Positions 1-7,024 of a stretch of 24,339 nt of DNA are shown piece after piece. The notes below the pieces were generated by a model that worked only from the letters and a program-made list of their open reading frames with translations, was not told where the DNA came from and searched no databases. The position numbers and the translations under genes are program-made. How positions within the stretch are numbered: position 1 is the stretch's first letter; each line of letters starts with the position of its first letter. Origin of the DNA: UBA6987 sp045617825 (GTDB taxonomy: Bacteria > Bacillota > Clostridia > Lachnospirales > Lachnospiraceae); contig JAZLJI010000088.1 in assembly GCA_045617825.1 (NCBI GenBank), positions 1 to 24,339 on the forward strand, read 5' to 3'.

Positions 1-375
1 GATCTGCGGGTGCTGCGGGATCCCACCCGGGGCGGCGTGGCCACGACGCTGAACGAATTCATCGAGGGCAGTCCCTGCGGCATCCTGCTGGAGGAGGAAG
101 CCATCCCGGTCTCCGCCTCCGTCGCCTCCGCCTGCGATATCCTGGGGCTGGATCCCCTGTACTGCGCCAACGAGGGCAAGCTGCTGGCCGTGGTGGCGCC
201 GGATAAGGCCGAGGAGGCCCTGGCGGTCATGCGGCAGTTTCCCGAGGGCAGACAGGCGGCGCTCATCGGCGAAGTCTCCGCTGACCACCCCGGCCGGCTG
301 ATCCTCCGCACGGCCTTCGGCGGCTCCCGCGTCCTCGGCAAGCTCAGCGGCGCTCAGCTGCCGCGGATTTGCTGA
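1..375 (+). CDS. hypE: HypE, [NiFe]-hydrogenase maturation factor, C-terminal part (5' end outside window)
   Basis: The reading frame is open from base 1 and ends with TGA at 373-375, so this is the last 124 codons of a longer gene. HypE dehydrates the carbamoyl group placed on its C-terminal Cys to make the cyanide ligand of the [NiFe] active site, in the cytoplasm. The visible part begins inside the AIRS-type ATP-binding fold (DPTRGGVATTLNE) and ends in the diagnostic PRIC tail, whose last residue is the thiocyanate-carrying Cys. A terminator follows, so this is the last gene of an upstream hyp operon. Its position next to a hydrogenase operon fits a dedicated maturation locus. The identification is firm. 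The upstream extent is unknown. Confidence 0.95.
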   Translation, partial: DLRVLRDPTRGGVATTLNEFIEGSPCGILLEEEAIPVSASVASACDILGLDPLYCANEGKLLAVVAPDKAEEALAVMRQFPEGRQAALIGEVSADHPGRLILRTAFGGSRVLGKLSGAQLPRIC

Positions 376-443
376 CGGATTATTCCTGTTATATATATTT
401 GTTTATATCTTTTTTTCACTCTTTTTACTTATAAAAGAAGGCG

Positions 444-472
444 CCCGGGACTACCATTTTCCCGGGTTTTTT
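444..472 (+). terminator. Rho-independent terminator after hypE
   Basis: CCCGGGA (444-450) pairs with TCCCGGG (460-466) around an 8-9 nt loop and is followed by six T (467-472). It separates the hyp genes from the hydrogenase structural operon, so the latter needs its own promoter. Confidence 0.88.
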
Positions 473-497
473 GTTATATTGTTTTGTGGTTTATTAT
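471..497 (+). promoter_or_regulatory. Possible promoter of the hydrogenase operon
   Basis: The AT-rich gap after the terminator has TATTAT at 492-497 as a possible -10. The only -35-like word is TTGTTA at 471-476, with a short 15-nt spacer, and it overlaps the terminator T-run. The match is weak. It is proposed because a promoter is needed between the terminator and the first structural gene at 526. Confidence 0.3.
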
Positions 498-525
498 GCC
501 AAAAATTTGTGAACGAGGTAGCATA

Positions 526-927
526 ATGCAGGATTACAAGAAAATTGCAATCACCAAGGAACAGCTCGTTCCTACTGCTCAGGCGCTGCGTGACCGGGGC
601 GTTGCCCTGGCGATGATTCACGGCCATATCAACGATCAGGGACTCCCCTGCATCTCCTACGAATTCGAGGTGCCGGGCGGCATTGAGTCCTATTTCATTG
701 AGGGAGAATGGACGCTGCCCTCTCTCGGCGGCATCTATGATCAGGGCGCCGAATGGCCTGAACGGGAGATCACGGAGCTCATGGGCATGTGCTTTGAGGG
801 GCTGGACAGCTCGAAGCGGCTTTTCCTGCCCGACACCATGCTGGACGGCCAGGGGCAGATCATCGTCACGCCCATGGATGAGCTGAAGGCGAAGGCCCAC
901 GGGACCGGAAAGGAGGACAGGAAATGA
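526..927 (+). CDS. mbhK: NuoC/30-kDa-like subunit of membrane-bound group 4 [NiFe] hydrogenase (MbhK/EchD type)
   Basis: This 133-residue soluble protein matches the complex I 30-kDa family. The family core is the stretch around residues 70-100 (EWPEREITELMGMCFEGL then KRLFLP), which corresponds to the WxERExxDxxGxxFxGHPxxRRLLxPE signature. In group 4 hydrogenases this subunit packs against the large and small catalytic subunits on the cytoplasmic side and has no cofactor. The start at 526 is chosen because GAGG lies at 515-518. The frame stays open upstream to a TTG at 484, but that has no ribosome binding site. The stop overlaps the next start (ATGA at 924-927), which indicates translational coupling to the large subunit. 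It is shorter than NuoC of complex I and similar in size to EchD. Confidence 0.85.
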   Translation: MQDYKKIAITKEQLVPTAQALRDRGVALAMIHGHINDQGLPCISYEFEVPGGIESYFIEGEWTLPSLGGIYDQGAEWPEREITELMGMCFEGLDSSKRLFLPDTMLDGQGQIIVTPMDELKAKAHGTGKEDRK

Positions 928-2018
928 GCTATATCATTCCTATCGGACCGTACCATCCCGCTCTTGAGGAGCCGGTACACGCCAGACTGCAGGTGGAGGG
1001 CGAAGAGATCCGGAACGCCGAGGTATTTATCGGCTACAACCACCGCGGCATCGAGAAGCTGGCGCAGCAGAAGAATTTCATCCAGACGCTGGTCATGGTG
1101 GAGCGGGTCTGCGGCATCTGCTCGCACTCCCACGCCTGGACCTACGCCATGGCGTTAGAGGGCATCGCCCAGATGCAGGTCCCCAAGCGCGGCCAATACA
1201 TCCGGGTGATCGTAGAGGAGCTGGAGCGCCTTCACTCCCACTATCTGTGGCTGGGCATCGCGCTGCATCTGATCGGGCACGATTCCCTGTTCATGCACTG
1301 CTGGGATGACCGGGAAGCCATCATGGATATCCTGGAGGAGATCACCGGCAACCGGGTGAACTACGGGATGGTCACCATCGGCGGCGCCCGCAGAGACATA
1401 AATGACGAGACCCGGAAGAACACGCTGGCCATGCTGGACAGGATCGAGGCCTCCATGACCGTCATCCGGGACATTCTCCTGTCCGACAAGACCGTGGCGC
1501 TGCGCACCCAGGGCGTCGGCATCCTGACCAAGGAGGATTCCCTGCGCATCGGCGCGGTAGGGCCTCACGCCAGAGCCTCGGGCGTTCCCGTGGACGTGCG
1601 TAAGGACGCGCCCTACAGCTGCTACGAGGACTTTGACTTCAACGTCTGCACCTGGGAAAGCGGCGACGTCTTCGCCCGGGTCGTGGTACGGGTCCTGGAG
1701 AACTTCGAGAGCATCAAGATCATCCGCCAGGCCCTGGAAACGCTGCCCTCCACCGGGCCCGACGCCCGGATCAATCTGGGCACCCGGATCCCGAAGATCC
1801 CCGCCGGAGAATACATGTGCCGGCACGAGGCTCCCAGAGGTCAGCTCTGCTACAAGGTCGTCACCGACGGCGGCGAATGCAATAAGCGGGTCAGCATCCA
1901 CGTGCCCACCTTCAAGAACGCGCCGACGGTGCCGGTGATGCTGAAGGGCAATTTCGTGGCGGATGCCGGTCTGATCATCGCCAGCATCGACCCCTGCTTC
2001 TCCTGTATGGACCGGTAA
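924..2018 (+). CDS. mbhL: [NiFe]-hydrogenase large subunit, group 4 (MbhL/EchE type)
   Basis: This 364-residue protein carries the catalytic Ni-Fe centre that reduces protons to H2. Both cysteine pairs are present: L1 is RVCGICSHSH (C63 and C66) and L2 is DPCFSCMDR (C358 and C361). The rest matches the NuoD/49-kDa family, for example the HNHRGIEK-like segment near residue 40 (here YNHRGIEK). The protein ends exactly at the Arg after L2. There is therefore no C-terminal peptide for a maturation endopeptidase to remove, as reported for EchE and CooH. The two cysteine pairs separate it from true NuoD. The gene overlaps its upstream partner by 4 bp and is followed after 3 bp by hypA. Confidence 0.95.
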   Translation: MSYIIPIGPYHPALEEPVHARLQVEGEEIRNAEVFIGYNHRGIEKLAQQKNFIQTLVMVERVCGICSHSHAWTYAMALEGIAQMQVPKRGQYIRVIVEELERLHSHYLWLGIALHLIGHDSLFMHCWDDREAIMDILEEITGNRVNYGMVTIGGARRDINDETRKNTLAMLDRIEASMTVIRDILLSDKTVALRTQGVGILTKEDSLRIGAVGPHARASGVPVDVRKDAPYSCYEDFDFNVCTWESGDVFARVVVRVLENFESIKIIRQALETLPSTGPDARINLGTRIPKIPAGEYMCRHEAPRGQLCYKVVTDGGECNKRVSIHVPTFKNAPTVPVMLKGNFVADAGLIIASIDPCFSCMDR

Positions 2019-2021
2019 AGC

Positions 2022-2363
2022 ATGCACGAGCTGGCAATTACGGAGGGCATTCTGGAGACGGTCCTGCCTGCCGCCGAAAAGGCCGGTGCCGAAAGGATTC
2101 TGGAGATCCGCATGAAGATCGGCGTGCTGTCGGGCGTCGTGCCCGGCTGCATCAAGGAATACCTGCGGATCGCCGCGAAGGGCACCATCGCCGAGAACGC
2201 CAGGCTGATCGCGGAGCCGATCCCCGTCAGGATCCGCTGCAGAGCCTGCGGCCGGGAGGCCGATACCGAAAGAGGCCGCTTCTGCTGCGCCTTCTGCGGC
2301 AGTGAAAGCATCTCCGTGATCGGCGGCAGCGGGTACTGGGTGGACTCCCTGAAGGTCGAATAG
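2022..2363 (+). CDS. hypA: HypA, nickel-insertion metallochaperone
   Basis: This 113-residue protein starts MHELAIT, with the Ni-binding His2-Glu3 pair of HypA. It carries the zinc site as two CxxC pairs, C73-RA-C76 and C89-AF-C92. HypA receives Ni and works with HypB to load it into the large subunit. Its place right behind the large-subunit gene suggests that nickel loading is co-expressed with the substrate protein. No hypB, hypC, hypD or hypF is seen in the window. Apart from the upstream hypE fragment, hypA is the only maturation gene inside the structural operon. Confidence 0.95.
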   Translation: MHELAITEGILETVLPAAEKAGAERILEIRMKIGVLSGVVPGCIKEYLRIAAKGTIAENARLIAEPIPVRIRCRACGREADTERGRFCCAFCGSESISVIGGSGYWVDSLKVE

Positions 2364-2406
2364 GCCGCCCGCGTACCGCTCTCCGAAGGTCTGCGTCAAT
2401 CATTTT

Positions 2407-2448
2407 CCGCGCGTTCCGCGGTTTCATCAGATCCGTGCTGCGGATCTG
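2407..2448 (+). other. Two intercistronic hairpins between hypA and mrpE
   Basis: The 113-bp gap 2364-2476 is the only sizeable gap in an operon whose other genes overlap or nearly touch. It holds CCGCG (2407-2411)/CGCGG (2417-2421) and a stronger hairpin, CAGATCCG (2428-2435)/CGGATCTG (2441-2448). No T-run follows, so this is not a standard terminator. It could be an mRNA processing or stability element separating the catalytic and antiporter modules. Confidence 0.5.
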
Positions 2449-2476
2449 CCTAACAATAGCAAAAGGAGGTATTTCC

Positions 2477-3022
2477 TTGAAAAAGGCTAAATTCCCTGCG
2501 ATCCTGGCCACAGCCCTGATATGCTTCATCTTCTGGCTGCTGATCACCGGTCAAGCAGGCGCACTGTTCGACGGGAGCTGGTCTGCGGAGGTGCTGATCG
2601 CCGGCGCGGCCGTCAGCATCCTGGTGGCCCTGTTCACCGCCCGCTTCTTCATCCATGAAAGCGCCTTCCGCCTGCTGAACCCGGCCAGGCTCTTCCCGTT
2701 CCTGCTGTACGTGCTGATCATCTTCCCCTGGGAGCTGATCAAGGCCAACGTGGATATGGCCCTCCGGGCCTTCGGGCCGAAGAAGGCCGTGAAGCCCGGC
2801 ATCGTCAAGGTGCCCGTCTCTCTGCAGAGCGAGTACGGCCGGTCCATGCTGGCCGATTCCATCACCCTGACTCCCGGTACCATCACCATGGAGATCACGG
2901 AGGAGGCAGGTCAGACCTATTATTACATTCACTGGATCAAGGTGTCCGAGACCGACGGTGAGAAAGCCGGCGAGGCCATCAAGGGCACCATGGAAAAATG
3001 GGTAAGGAGGATCTTCGGCTGA
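2477..3022 (+). CDS. mrpE: MrpE/MnhE-type antiporter subunit (MbhA equivalent)
   Basis: This 181-residue membrane protein belongs to the MnhE family. It has hydrophobic segments near residues 8-25, 35-52 and 65-85, then the family-typical PWELIKANVDMA stretch and a cytoplasmic domain with LADSITLTPGTITMEI, the most conserved motif of MrpE proteins. The start is read as TTG at 2477 because a near-perfect AAAAGGAGGT (2461-2470) lies 6 nt upstream. The frame also contains an ATG at 2435, but that lies inside the intercistronic hairpin and has no ribosome binding site. The start is likely a rate-limiting one. The gene overlaps mrpF by one base. The subunit is part of the ion-translocating arm and has no known catalytic residue. 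Confidence 0.88.
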   Translation: MKKAKFPAILATALICFIFWLLITGQAGALFDGSWSAEVLIAGAAVSILVALFTARFFIHESAFRLLNPARLFPFLLYVLIIFPWELIKANVDMALRAFGPKKAVKPGIVKVPVSLQSEYGRSMLADSITLTPGTITMEITEEAGQTYYYIHWIKVSETDGEKAGEAIKGTMEKWVRRIFG

Positions 3023-3282
3023 TGGAGACCAAGGTATTTCTTTTTGCTGCCGTCTGCTTTATCGTCCTGGCGCTGACCCTGCTGTACCGGCTGATCAAGG
3101 GCCCCTCCGTGGTGGACCGGACGATCTCCGCCGACAGCATCGACATCCTGACGGATATGGCGCTCATTCTCTTCTCTCTGTCCACCGGGCGCGCCGTTTA
3201 TCTGGACATCGCCCTGGTCACCGCGATCCTGGGCTTCATCGGCTCCGTCATCGTGGCCCGTTATCTGGAGGGACGCTTATGA
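3022..3282 (+). CDS. mrpF: MrpF/MnhF-type antiporter subunit (MbhB equivalent)
   Basis: This 86-residue protein has three predicted membrane helices and the family signature RLIKGPSVVDRTISADSIDI in the first loop, where the Asp residues are typical of MrpF. The start at 3022 overlaps the mrpE stop (TGATG). An AAGGAGG at 3004-3010 inside the end of mrpE serves as ribosome binding site. An upstream ATG at 2998 would place that site inside the coding sequence and is rejected. It is a structural subunit of the Mrp-like module and is translationally coupled on both sides. Confidence 0.9.
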   Translation: METKVFLFAAVCFIVLALTLLYRLIKGPSVVDRTISADSIDILTDMALILFSLSTGRAVYLDIALVTAILGFIGSVIVARYLEGRL

Positions 3283-3623
3283 TCTACGCGATCTACGTAC
3301 TGATCGGCCTGAGCCTGTTCTTCGCTCTCGCCGGAGTGGTGGGCATGCTGCGGATGCCCGACGTTTTCTGCCGTATGCAGTCCTCCACCAACATCGTCAC
3401 CTTCGGCGTGCTGGGTGTCATCATCGGCGGTATCCTCTATGCCGCGTTCATGCTCAAGGACAGCAATATGGCCATCAAACTGGCGGTCATGGGCGTTTTC
3501 TACATCGTCACCGCTCCGATCTCCGGACACGCCATCGCCAAGGCGGCCTACCGCCACGGGAACGAGCTGTGCGAGGAGACCGTCTGCGATCAGTTAGGGG
3601 AGGATATGGAAGATGGGGAATAA
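3279..3623 (+). CDS. mrpG: MrpG/MnhG-type antiporter subunit (MbhC equivalent)
   Basis: This 114-residue protein has three membrane helices. It shows the conserved MnhG core GMLRMPDVFCRMQSSTN near residues 23-39 and the later TAPISGHAIAKAAYRHG segment. The ATG overlaps the mrpF stop by 4 bp, and the 3' end overlaps the next gene by 11 bp. Its C-terminus (about residues 94-114) is acidic and probably cytoplasmic. It forms part of the small-subunit cluster that links the antiporter modules in Mrp and MBH. Confidence 0.92.
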   Translation: MIYAIYVLIGLSLFFALAGVVGMLRMPDVFCRMQSSTNIVTFGVLGVIIGGILYAAFMLKDSNMAIKLAVMGVFYIVTAPISGHAIAKAAYRHGNELCEETVCDQLGEDMEDGE

Positions 3624-3876
3624 TGCTTTGTTTATCCTGAATACCCTGGTCATGGTCGGCATCCTGGTGACGGCCGTCCTGGCGGTATTTTCCAAGAAGA
3701 TCCTGACCTCCGTGATCGCCCTGGGCGTGACCGGAGCCTTCTGCGCGCTGGCCTTCATCCTGCTGCAGGCCCCCGACGTCGCCATTGCCGAGGCCTCCGT
3801 GGGAGCGGTGCTGTCCACGGCCATCTTCGTCATCGCGGTGAAGAAGACCACCAAAAAGGAGGATGAAGAGAAATGA
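3613..3876 (+). CDS. mbhD: MbhD-like subunit (DUF4040, MrpA C-terminal-type)
   Basis: This 87-residue protein has three hydrophobic segments and matches the DUF4040/MbhD family, which equals a fragment of the C-terminal part of MrpA. The hallmark is the motif LQAPDVAIAEASVGA near residues 51-65, whose Asp and Glu residues lie in the proposed ion path. A GGGGAGGA (about 3597-3604) precedes the ATG at 3613. The gene overlaps mrpG by 11 bp and the next gene by 4 bp. Splitting MrpA into D and E pieces is typical of Mbh-type hydrogenases rather than free-standing Mrp antiporters. Confidence 0.88.
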   Translation: MGNNALFILNTLVMVGILVTAVLAVFSKKILTSVIALGVTGAFCALAFILLQAPDVAIAEASVGAVLSTAIFVIAVKKTTKKEDEEK

Positions 3877-4265
3877 AAGTCAGAAAGCTCATCACTCTCC
3901 TGTCTCTTGCCCTGATCCTGGCCGCGGGCCTGTACGCCGTGATCTACGCCTACGTCAAGCTTCCCGTCACCTACGACGGCAGCAGGACCGACGTCCGGAA
4001 GCTGTACGAGAACCCTGAAATGTATAAGGACGATTACGGAGAGCCGGACGGCGTCGCGGATATCATCGTGAAAAAGAATCTGTCGGATACCATGGCCGCC
4101 AACGACGTGGCCTCCATCGTCTTTGACTTCCGCGGCTTCGATACGCTGGGCGAATCCTTCATCCTGCTCACGGCCATCGCCGGGTCCTACGTGATCCTGA
4201 GCCGCAGCAAGAAGAAGGAAGAGCCGCAGGAAAAGAAGGAGGAGGAATGCCATGAAACAGTTTAA
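3873..4265 (+). CDS. mbhE: MbhE-like subunit of H2-evolving membrane-bound hydrogenase
   Basis: This 130-residue protein has an N-terminal membrane helix (residues 5-26), an extracytoplasmic segment, and a second helix near 95-115 containing the family motif RGFDTLGESFILLTA. The motif corresponds to the end of MrpA and to MbhE. The C-terminal tail is Lys/Glu-rich (residues 116-128). It overlaps mbhD by 4 bp and mrpB by 14 bp. Together with the preceding gene it replaces the C-terminal part of a full-length MrpA, which is absent here. Confidence 0.85.
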   Translation: MKVRKLITLLSLALILAAGLYAVIYAYVKLPVTYDGSRTDVRKLYENPEMYKDDYGEPDGVADIIVKKNLSDTMAANDVASIVFDFRGFDTLGESFILLTAIAGSYVILSRSKKKEEPQEKKEEECHETV

Positions 4266-4737
4266 GAACGGCATCACGGAGAAGCCCATCGTGGTGAAAT
4301 GCGCCGCCGACAAATTCCTGCCCTTCGCCGTGACCTTCGGTCTGTACATCATCCTCTTCGGCACCGTCAGTCCGGGCGGCGGCTTCCAGGGCGGCGTGAT
4401 CGTGGCTTCGGCCGCGCTGCTGCTGTATCTGGGCTACGGCTACCGGACGGCGACCCGGGCCATCAGCATGAACGTGCTGCGGGTGAACGAATCCGTCGGT
4501 GCCACCCTGTACGTGGCGCTGGGCCTCTGCGGGCTTTTCGTGGGCGCCAACTTCTGCCGGAACATTTTCTATAAGATCGGCCCGGTGGGCGAGCTCGTCA
4601 GTGCCGGTACCATTACCTTCATGGGCTATGCGGTGGGCTACAAGGTCCTGACCGGCGTCAGCTTCCTTCTGCTGCTGATGCTGGGGCTGCTCGCTCCCGA
4701 CAGCGATGAAGGCGACGAGGAGGTAGTAGACGAATGA
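4252..4737 (+). CDS. mrpB: MrpB/MnhB-type antiporter subunit (MbhF equivalent)
   Basis: This 161-residue protein has four predicted membrane helices. The diagnostic MnhB segment FGTVSPGGGFQGGVIVASA lies near residues 36-54. The loop VGELVSAGTITFMGYAVGYKV (split here as VGELVSAGT then FMGYAVGYKV) near residues 115-135 also fits. The ATG at 4252 is preceded by AAGGAGGAGG. The acidic C-terminus (residues 150-161) is probably cytoplasmic. The gene overlaps mbhE by 14 bp and mrpC by 4 bp, which is consistent with strict stoichiometric expression. Confidence 0.9.
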   Translation: MKQFKNGITEKPIVVKCAADKFLPFAVTFGLYIILFGTVSPGGGFQGGVIVASAALLLYLGYGYRTATRAISMNVLRVNESVGATLYVALGLCGLFVGANFCRNIFYKIGPVGELVSAGTITFMGYAVGYKVLTGVSFLLLLMLGLLAPDSDEGDEEVVDE

Positions 4738-5090
4738 TCATTGTCAATTACGTGGTATCCGTTCTGCTGATCGTGCTGGGCTTCTACTGCATCTGCACCC
4801 GGAAGAATTTCATCAAGATCGTCCTGGGCATGGGCATCGTCGATTACGGGATCAACCTGCTGATCGTCAGCATCGGCTTCAACGACGGCGGGACCGCCCC
4901 CATTTACACCCTGTCCGAGCTGTTGCGGGGCTCCGTCAGCTATTTCGTGGACCCTGTCCCTCAGGCCCTGACCTTGACCAGCATCGTGATCGGCGCCTGC
5001 GTGGACGCCATGGCCCTGTCCCTGGTGGTCATGATCAACCGCAAATACAGATCCATCAACGCGGATGACGTAAGGAGGCTCAAGGGATGA
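4734..5090 (+). CDS. mrpC: MrpC/MnhC-type (NuoK-like) antiporter subunit (MbhG equivalent)
   Basis: This 118-residue protein has three membrane helices and is homologous to NuoK/MrpC. It has the motif GMGIVDYGINLLIVSIG near residues 32-48 and the conserved DPVPQALTLTSIVIGACVDA near 77-96 that is typical of MnhC. In Mrp and MBH this subunit sits between the MrpD-like antiporter and the small subunits and contributes to the ion pathway. It overlaps both neighbours by 4 bp. Confidence 0.92.
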   Translation: MIIVNYVVSVLLIVLGFYCICTRKNFIKIVLGMGIVDYGINLLIVSIGFNDGGTAPIYTLSELLRGSVSYFVDPVPQALTLTSIVIGACVDAMALSLVVMINRKYRSINADDVRRLKG

Positions 5091-7012
5091 TCAGCTACGT
5101 TCATTTTCCGGTGATCGCCGTCATGGGCCTGTTCCTGGCGGCCTTCCTGATCGAGATCTTCGGCTCGAAGAATGCCCTCGTCCGCAACTTCATCTTCGGC
5201 GCCTTTACCGCGCTGTCCACCCTCCTGATCTTCGCGCTGATCAAGCCGGTCTTTATCGACGGCGAGGTCATTTCCTACTGGATGGGTAACTGGGAGCCCG
5301 AGGCGGGCTACGCCATCGGTATCGGCTATGAGATCGACGGCCTGTCCCTCTTCTTCGCCCTGCTGGTGGTGACCACCTTCTTCCTCTCCGGTATTTATTC
5401 CATCAAATACATGGAGCGGGACCGTCACCTGGGACACTTCTACACCCTGTTCCTGATGCTGTCCGGCGCGGTGCTGGGCCTGGTCCTGACCGGCGACGTG
5501 TTCAACATGTTCGTCATGATCGAGATCATCACCTTCGCCACCGTCGCTCTGACCGCCTTCCGCAACGACCGTATCGGTTCCCTGGAGGCCGGCTTCAAAT
5601 ACCTGGTCCTGGGCTCCATGGGCGCCGCCTTCACCCTGACCGGCATCGCCTGCCTCTACGCCTCCTGCCACACGCTGAACATGGCGCAGATCTCGGCTAT
5701 CCTGGCAGACGGCTGGACGCCCACCACGGTCTTTGCCTTCGCGCTGATGATCGCCGGTCTTTCCATCGAATCCTACCTGGTGCCCTTCCATAACCCCGCG
5801 GCCGACGTCTACACCACGGCCCCCAGCTCCGTTTCGATGCTGTTCCCCGGCATGGTCAACAAGGCCGGCGTATACGCCCTGCTGCGGCTGGTCTATACGA
5901 TCTTCCGCGCCATGGACCGCAGCTCGATGCAGCTGCTGCTGACCGCGGTGGGAACGCTCACCATGTTCATCGGCGTGACCATGGCCCTGAAGCAGCATAA
6001 CTTCAAGCGGCTGCTGGCCTTCCACAGCATTTCCCAGGTCGGCTATATCGTCACGGCGATGGGCCTCACCAACGCCCTGGGCATCTACGGCGGACTGTTC
6101 CACGCCATGAACCACACCCTGTTCAAGGGGCTGCTGTTCCTCTGCGCCGGCGCGCTGCTCTATGCCAACAACACCACCGATCTGGACCGGCTGGGCGGTC
6201 TCTCCAAGAAGATGCCCGTCACCACGGTCTGCTTCCTGGTGGGTGCCTTCTCCATTTCCGGCATCCCGCCCTTCAACGGCTTCGCCTCCAAATGGCTGAT
6301 CTACCAGGCCGCCTACGACAAGGCACTGACCAGCGGCAATTTCTTCTATATGGCCGTCACGGTGATCGCGGTCCTGGTCTCGGTCATGACCCTGGCCTCC
6401 TTCATCAAGGTCGCGGCCTCCGCATTTTTCGGTCAGCTCCGGCCTGAGCTTGCCGGGGCAAAGGAAGTGCCGGTGATGATGCAGATCCCCATGATCCTGC
6501 TCTCCGCCGCCTGCCTGGTCTCCGGTATCTTCTACGATCAGGTCATGGACTGGGTGCTGAAGCCCGCCGTGGTCTCCCTGCTGGACGTCACCAAGTACAT
6601 CAATACCATGATGGGCAAGGGCTACGCCGCCCTGCATTCCGCCGCCAATATCGAGGTCCCCAGCGGCTATCTCAGCCTGTGGGATCCCATGCTCTGGCTG
6701 CTGCTCTTCGTCATCGGCTTCATCGCCATCTCCCTGGTGATCGTCCTGGGCGATCGGGAGCGGGGGCGGGTCGAGGCGGACGAAGCGCCTGCCGAGGATA
6801 TCCCCGACGGCAAATACGCCACCTTCTTCGGCGGCGAAAAAGCGCAGCACTCTCACCTTGGCGGCTCCGATCTGTTCTGGGGCTTCAAGAAGAACTGGAA
6901 GGGCTACTTTAAGGTCATGGACGGCCTGCACTCCGGCAGCGTGAACGATTACGCGCTGCTGGCGGTAACAGGCGCCGCCCTCATCGTGCTCTTTGCCTTT
7001 ATCTTTCTGTAA
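5087..7012 (+). CDS. mrpD: MrpD/MbhH-type proton-translocating subunit with long C-terminal extension
   Basis: This 641-residue protein is a NuoL/M/N-family antiporter subunit with about 14 membrane helices in the core. The proton-path residues are visible: Glu146 in FVMIEIITF (TM5), Lys171 in the next helix, Lys259 in MVNKAGVYAL, and Lys347 in NHTLFKGLLF. The usual HxWLPxAH loop is changed to FHNPAADVYTTAP (about 234-246). Typical MrpD/MbhH proteins are near 500 residues. Here about 140 extra residues follow position 495: a helix at about 535-555, a cytoplasmic linker rich in charged residues, and a final helix at 620-641. I infer this tail may replace MbhI, which is otherwise missing. The gene overlaps mrpC by 4 bp. 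Confidence 0.92.
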   Translation: MISYVHFPVIAVMGLFLAAFLIEIFGSKNALVRNFIFGAFTALSTLLIFALIKPVFIDGEVISYWMGNWEPEAGYAIGIGYEIDGLSLFFALLVVTTFFLSGIYSIKYMERDRHLGHFYTLFLMLSGAVLGLVLTGDVFNMFVMIEIITFATVALTAFRNDRIGSLEAGFKYLVLGSMGAAFTLTGIACLYASCHTLNMAQISAILADGWTPTTVFAFALMIAGLSIESYLVPFHNPAADVYTTAPSSVSMLFPGMVNKAGVYALLRLVYTIFRAMDRSSMQLLLTAVGTLTMFIGVTMALKQHNFKRLLAFHSISQVGYIVTAMGLTNALGIYGGLFHAMNHTLFKGLLFLCAGALLYANNTTDLDRLGGLSKKMPVTTVCFLVGAFSISGIPPFNGFASKWLIYQAAYDKALTSGNFFYMAVTVIAVLVSVMTLASFIKVAASAFFGQLRPELAGAKEVPVMMQIPMILLSAACLVSGIFYDQVMDWVLKPAVVSLLDVTKYINTMMGKGYAALHSAANIEVPSGYLSLWDPMLWLLLFVIGFIAISLVIVLGDRERGRVEADEAPAEDIPDGKYATFFGGEKAQHSHLGGSDLFWGFKKNWKGYFKVMDGLHSGSVNDYALLAVTGAALIVLFAFIFL

Positions 7013-7024
7013 GGAGGGGATATC

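Noticed and set aside
1155..2399. Long open frame on the - strand opposite the NiFe large subunit; similar ones at 4961-6931 (-), 7277-8041 (-), 16846-19386 (+) and 21401-23140 (+).
   Set aside because: These are antisense shadows of strongly recognised genes in GC-rich DNA. Their translations are His/Gly/Asp/Gln-rich low-complexity sequence with no family resemblance.
2435..2476. ATG at 2435 as start of mrpE.
   Set aside because: It lies inside a perfect hairpin and has no ribosome binding site. TTG at 2477 sits behind AAAAGGAGGT, and the residues before it do not fit the family.
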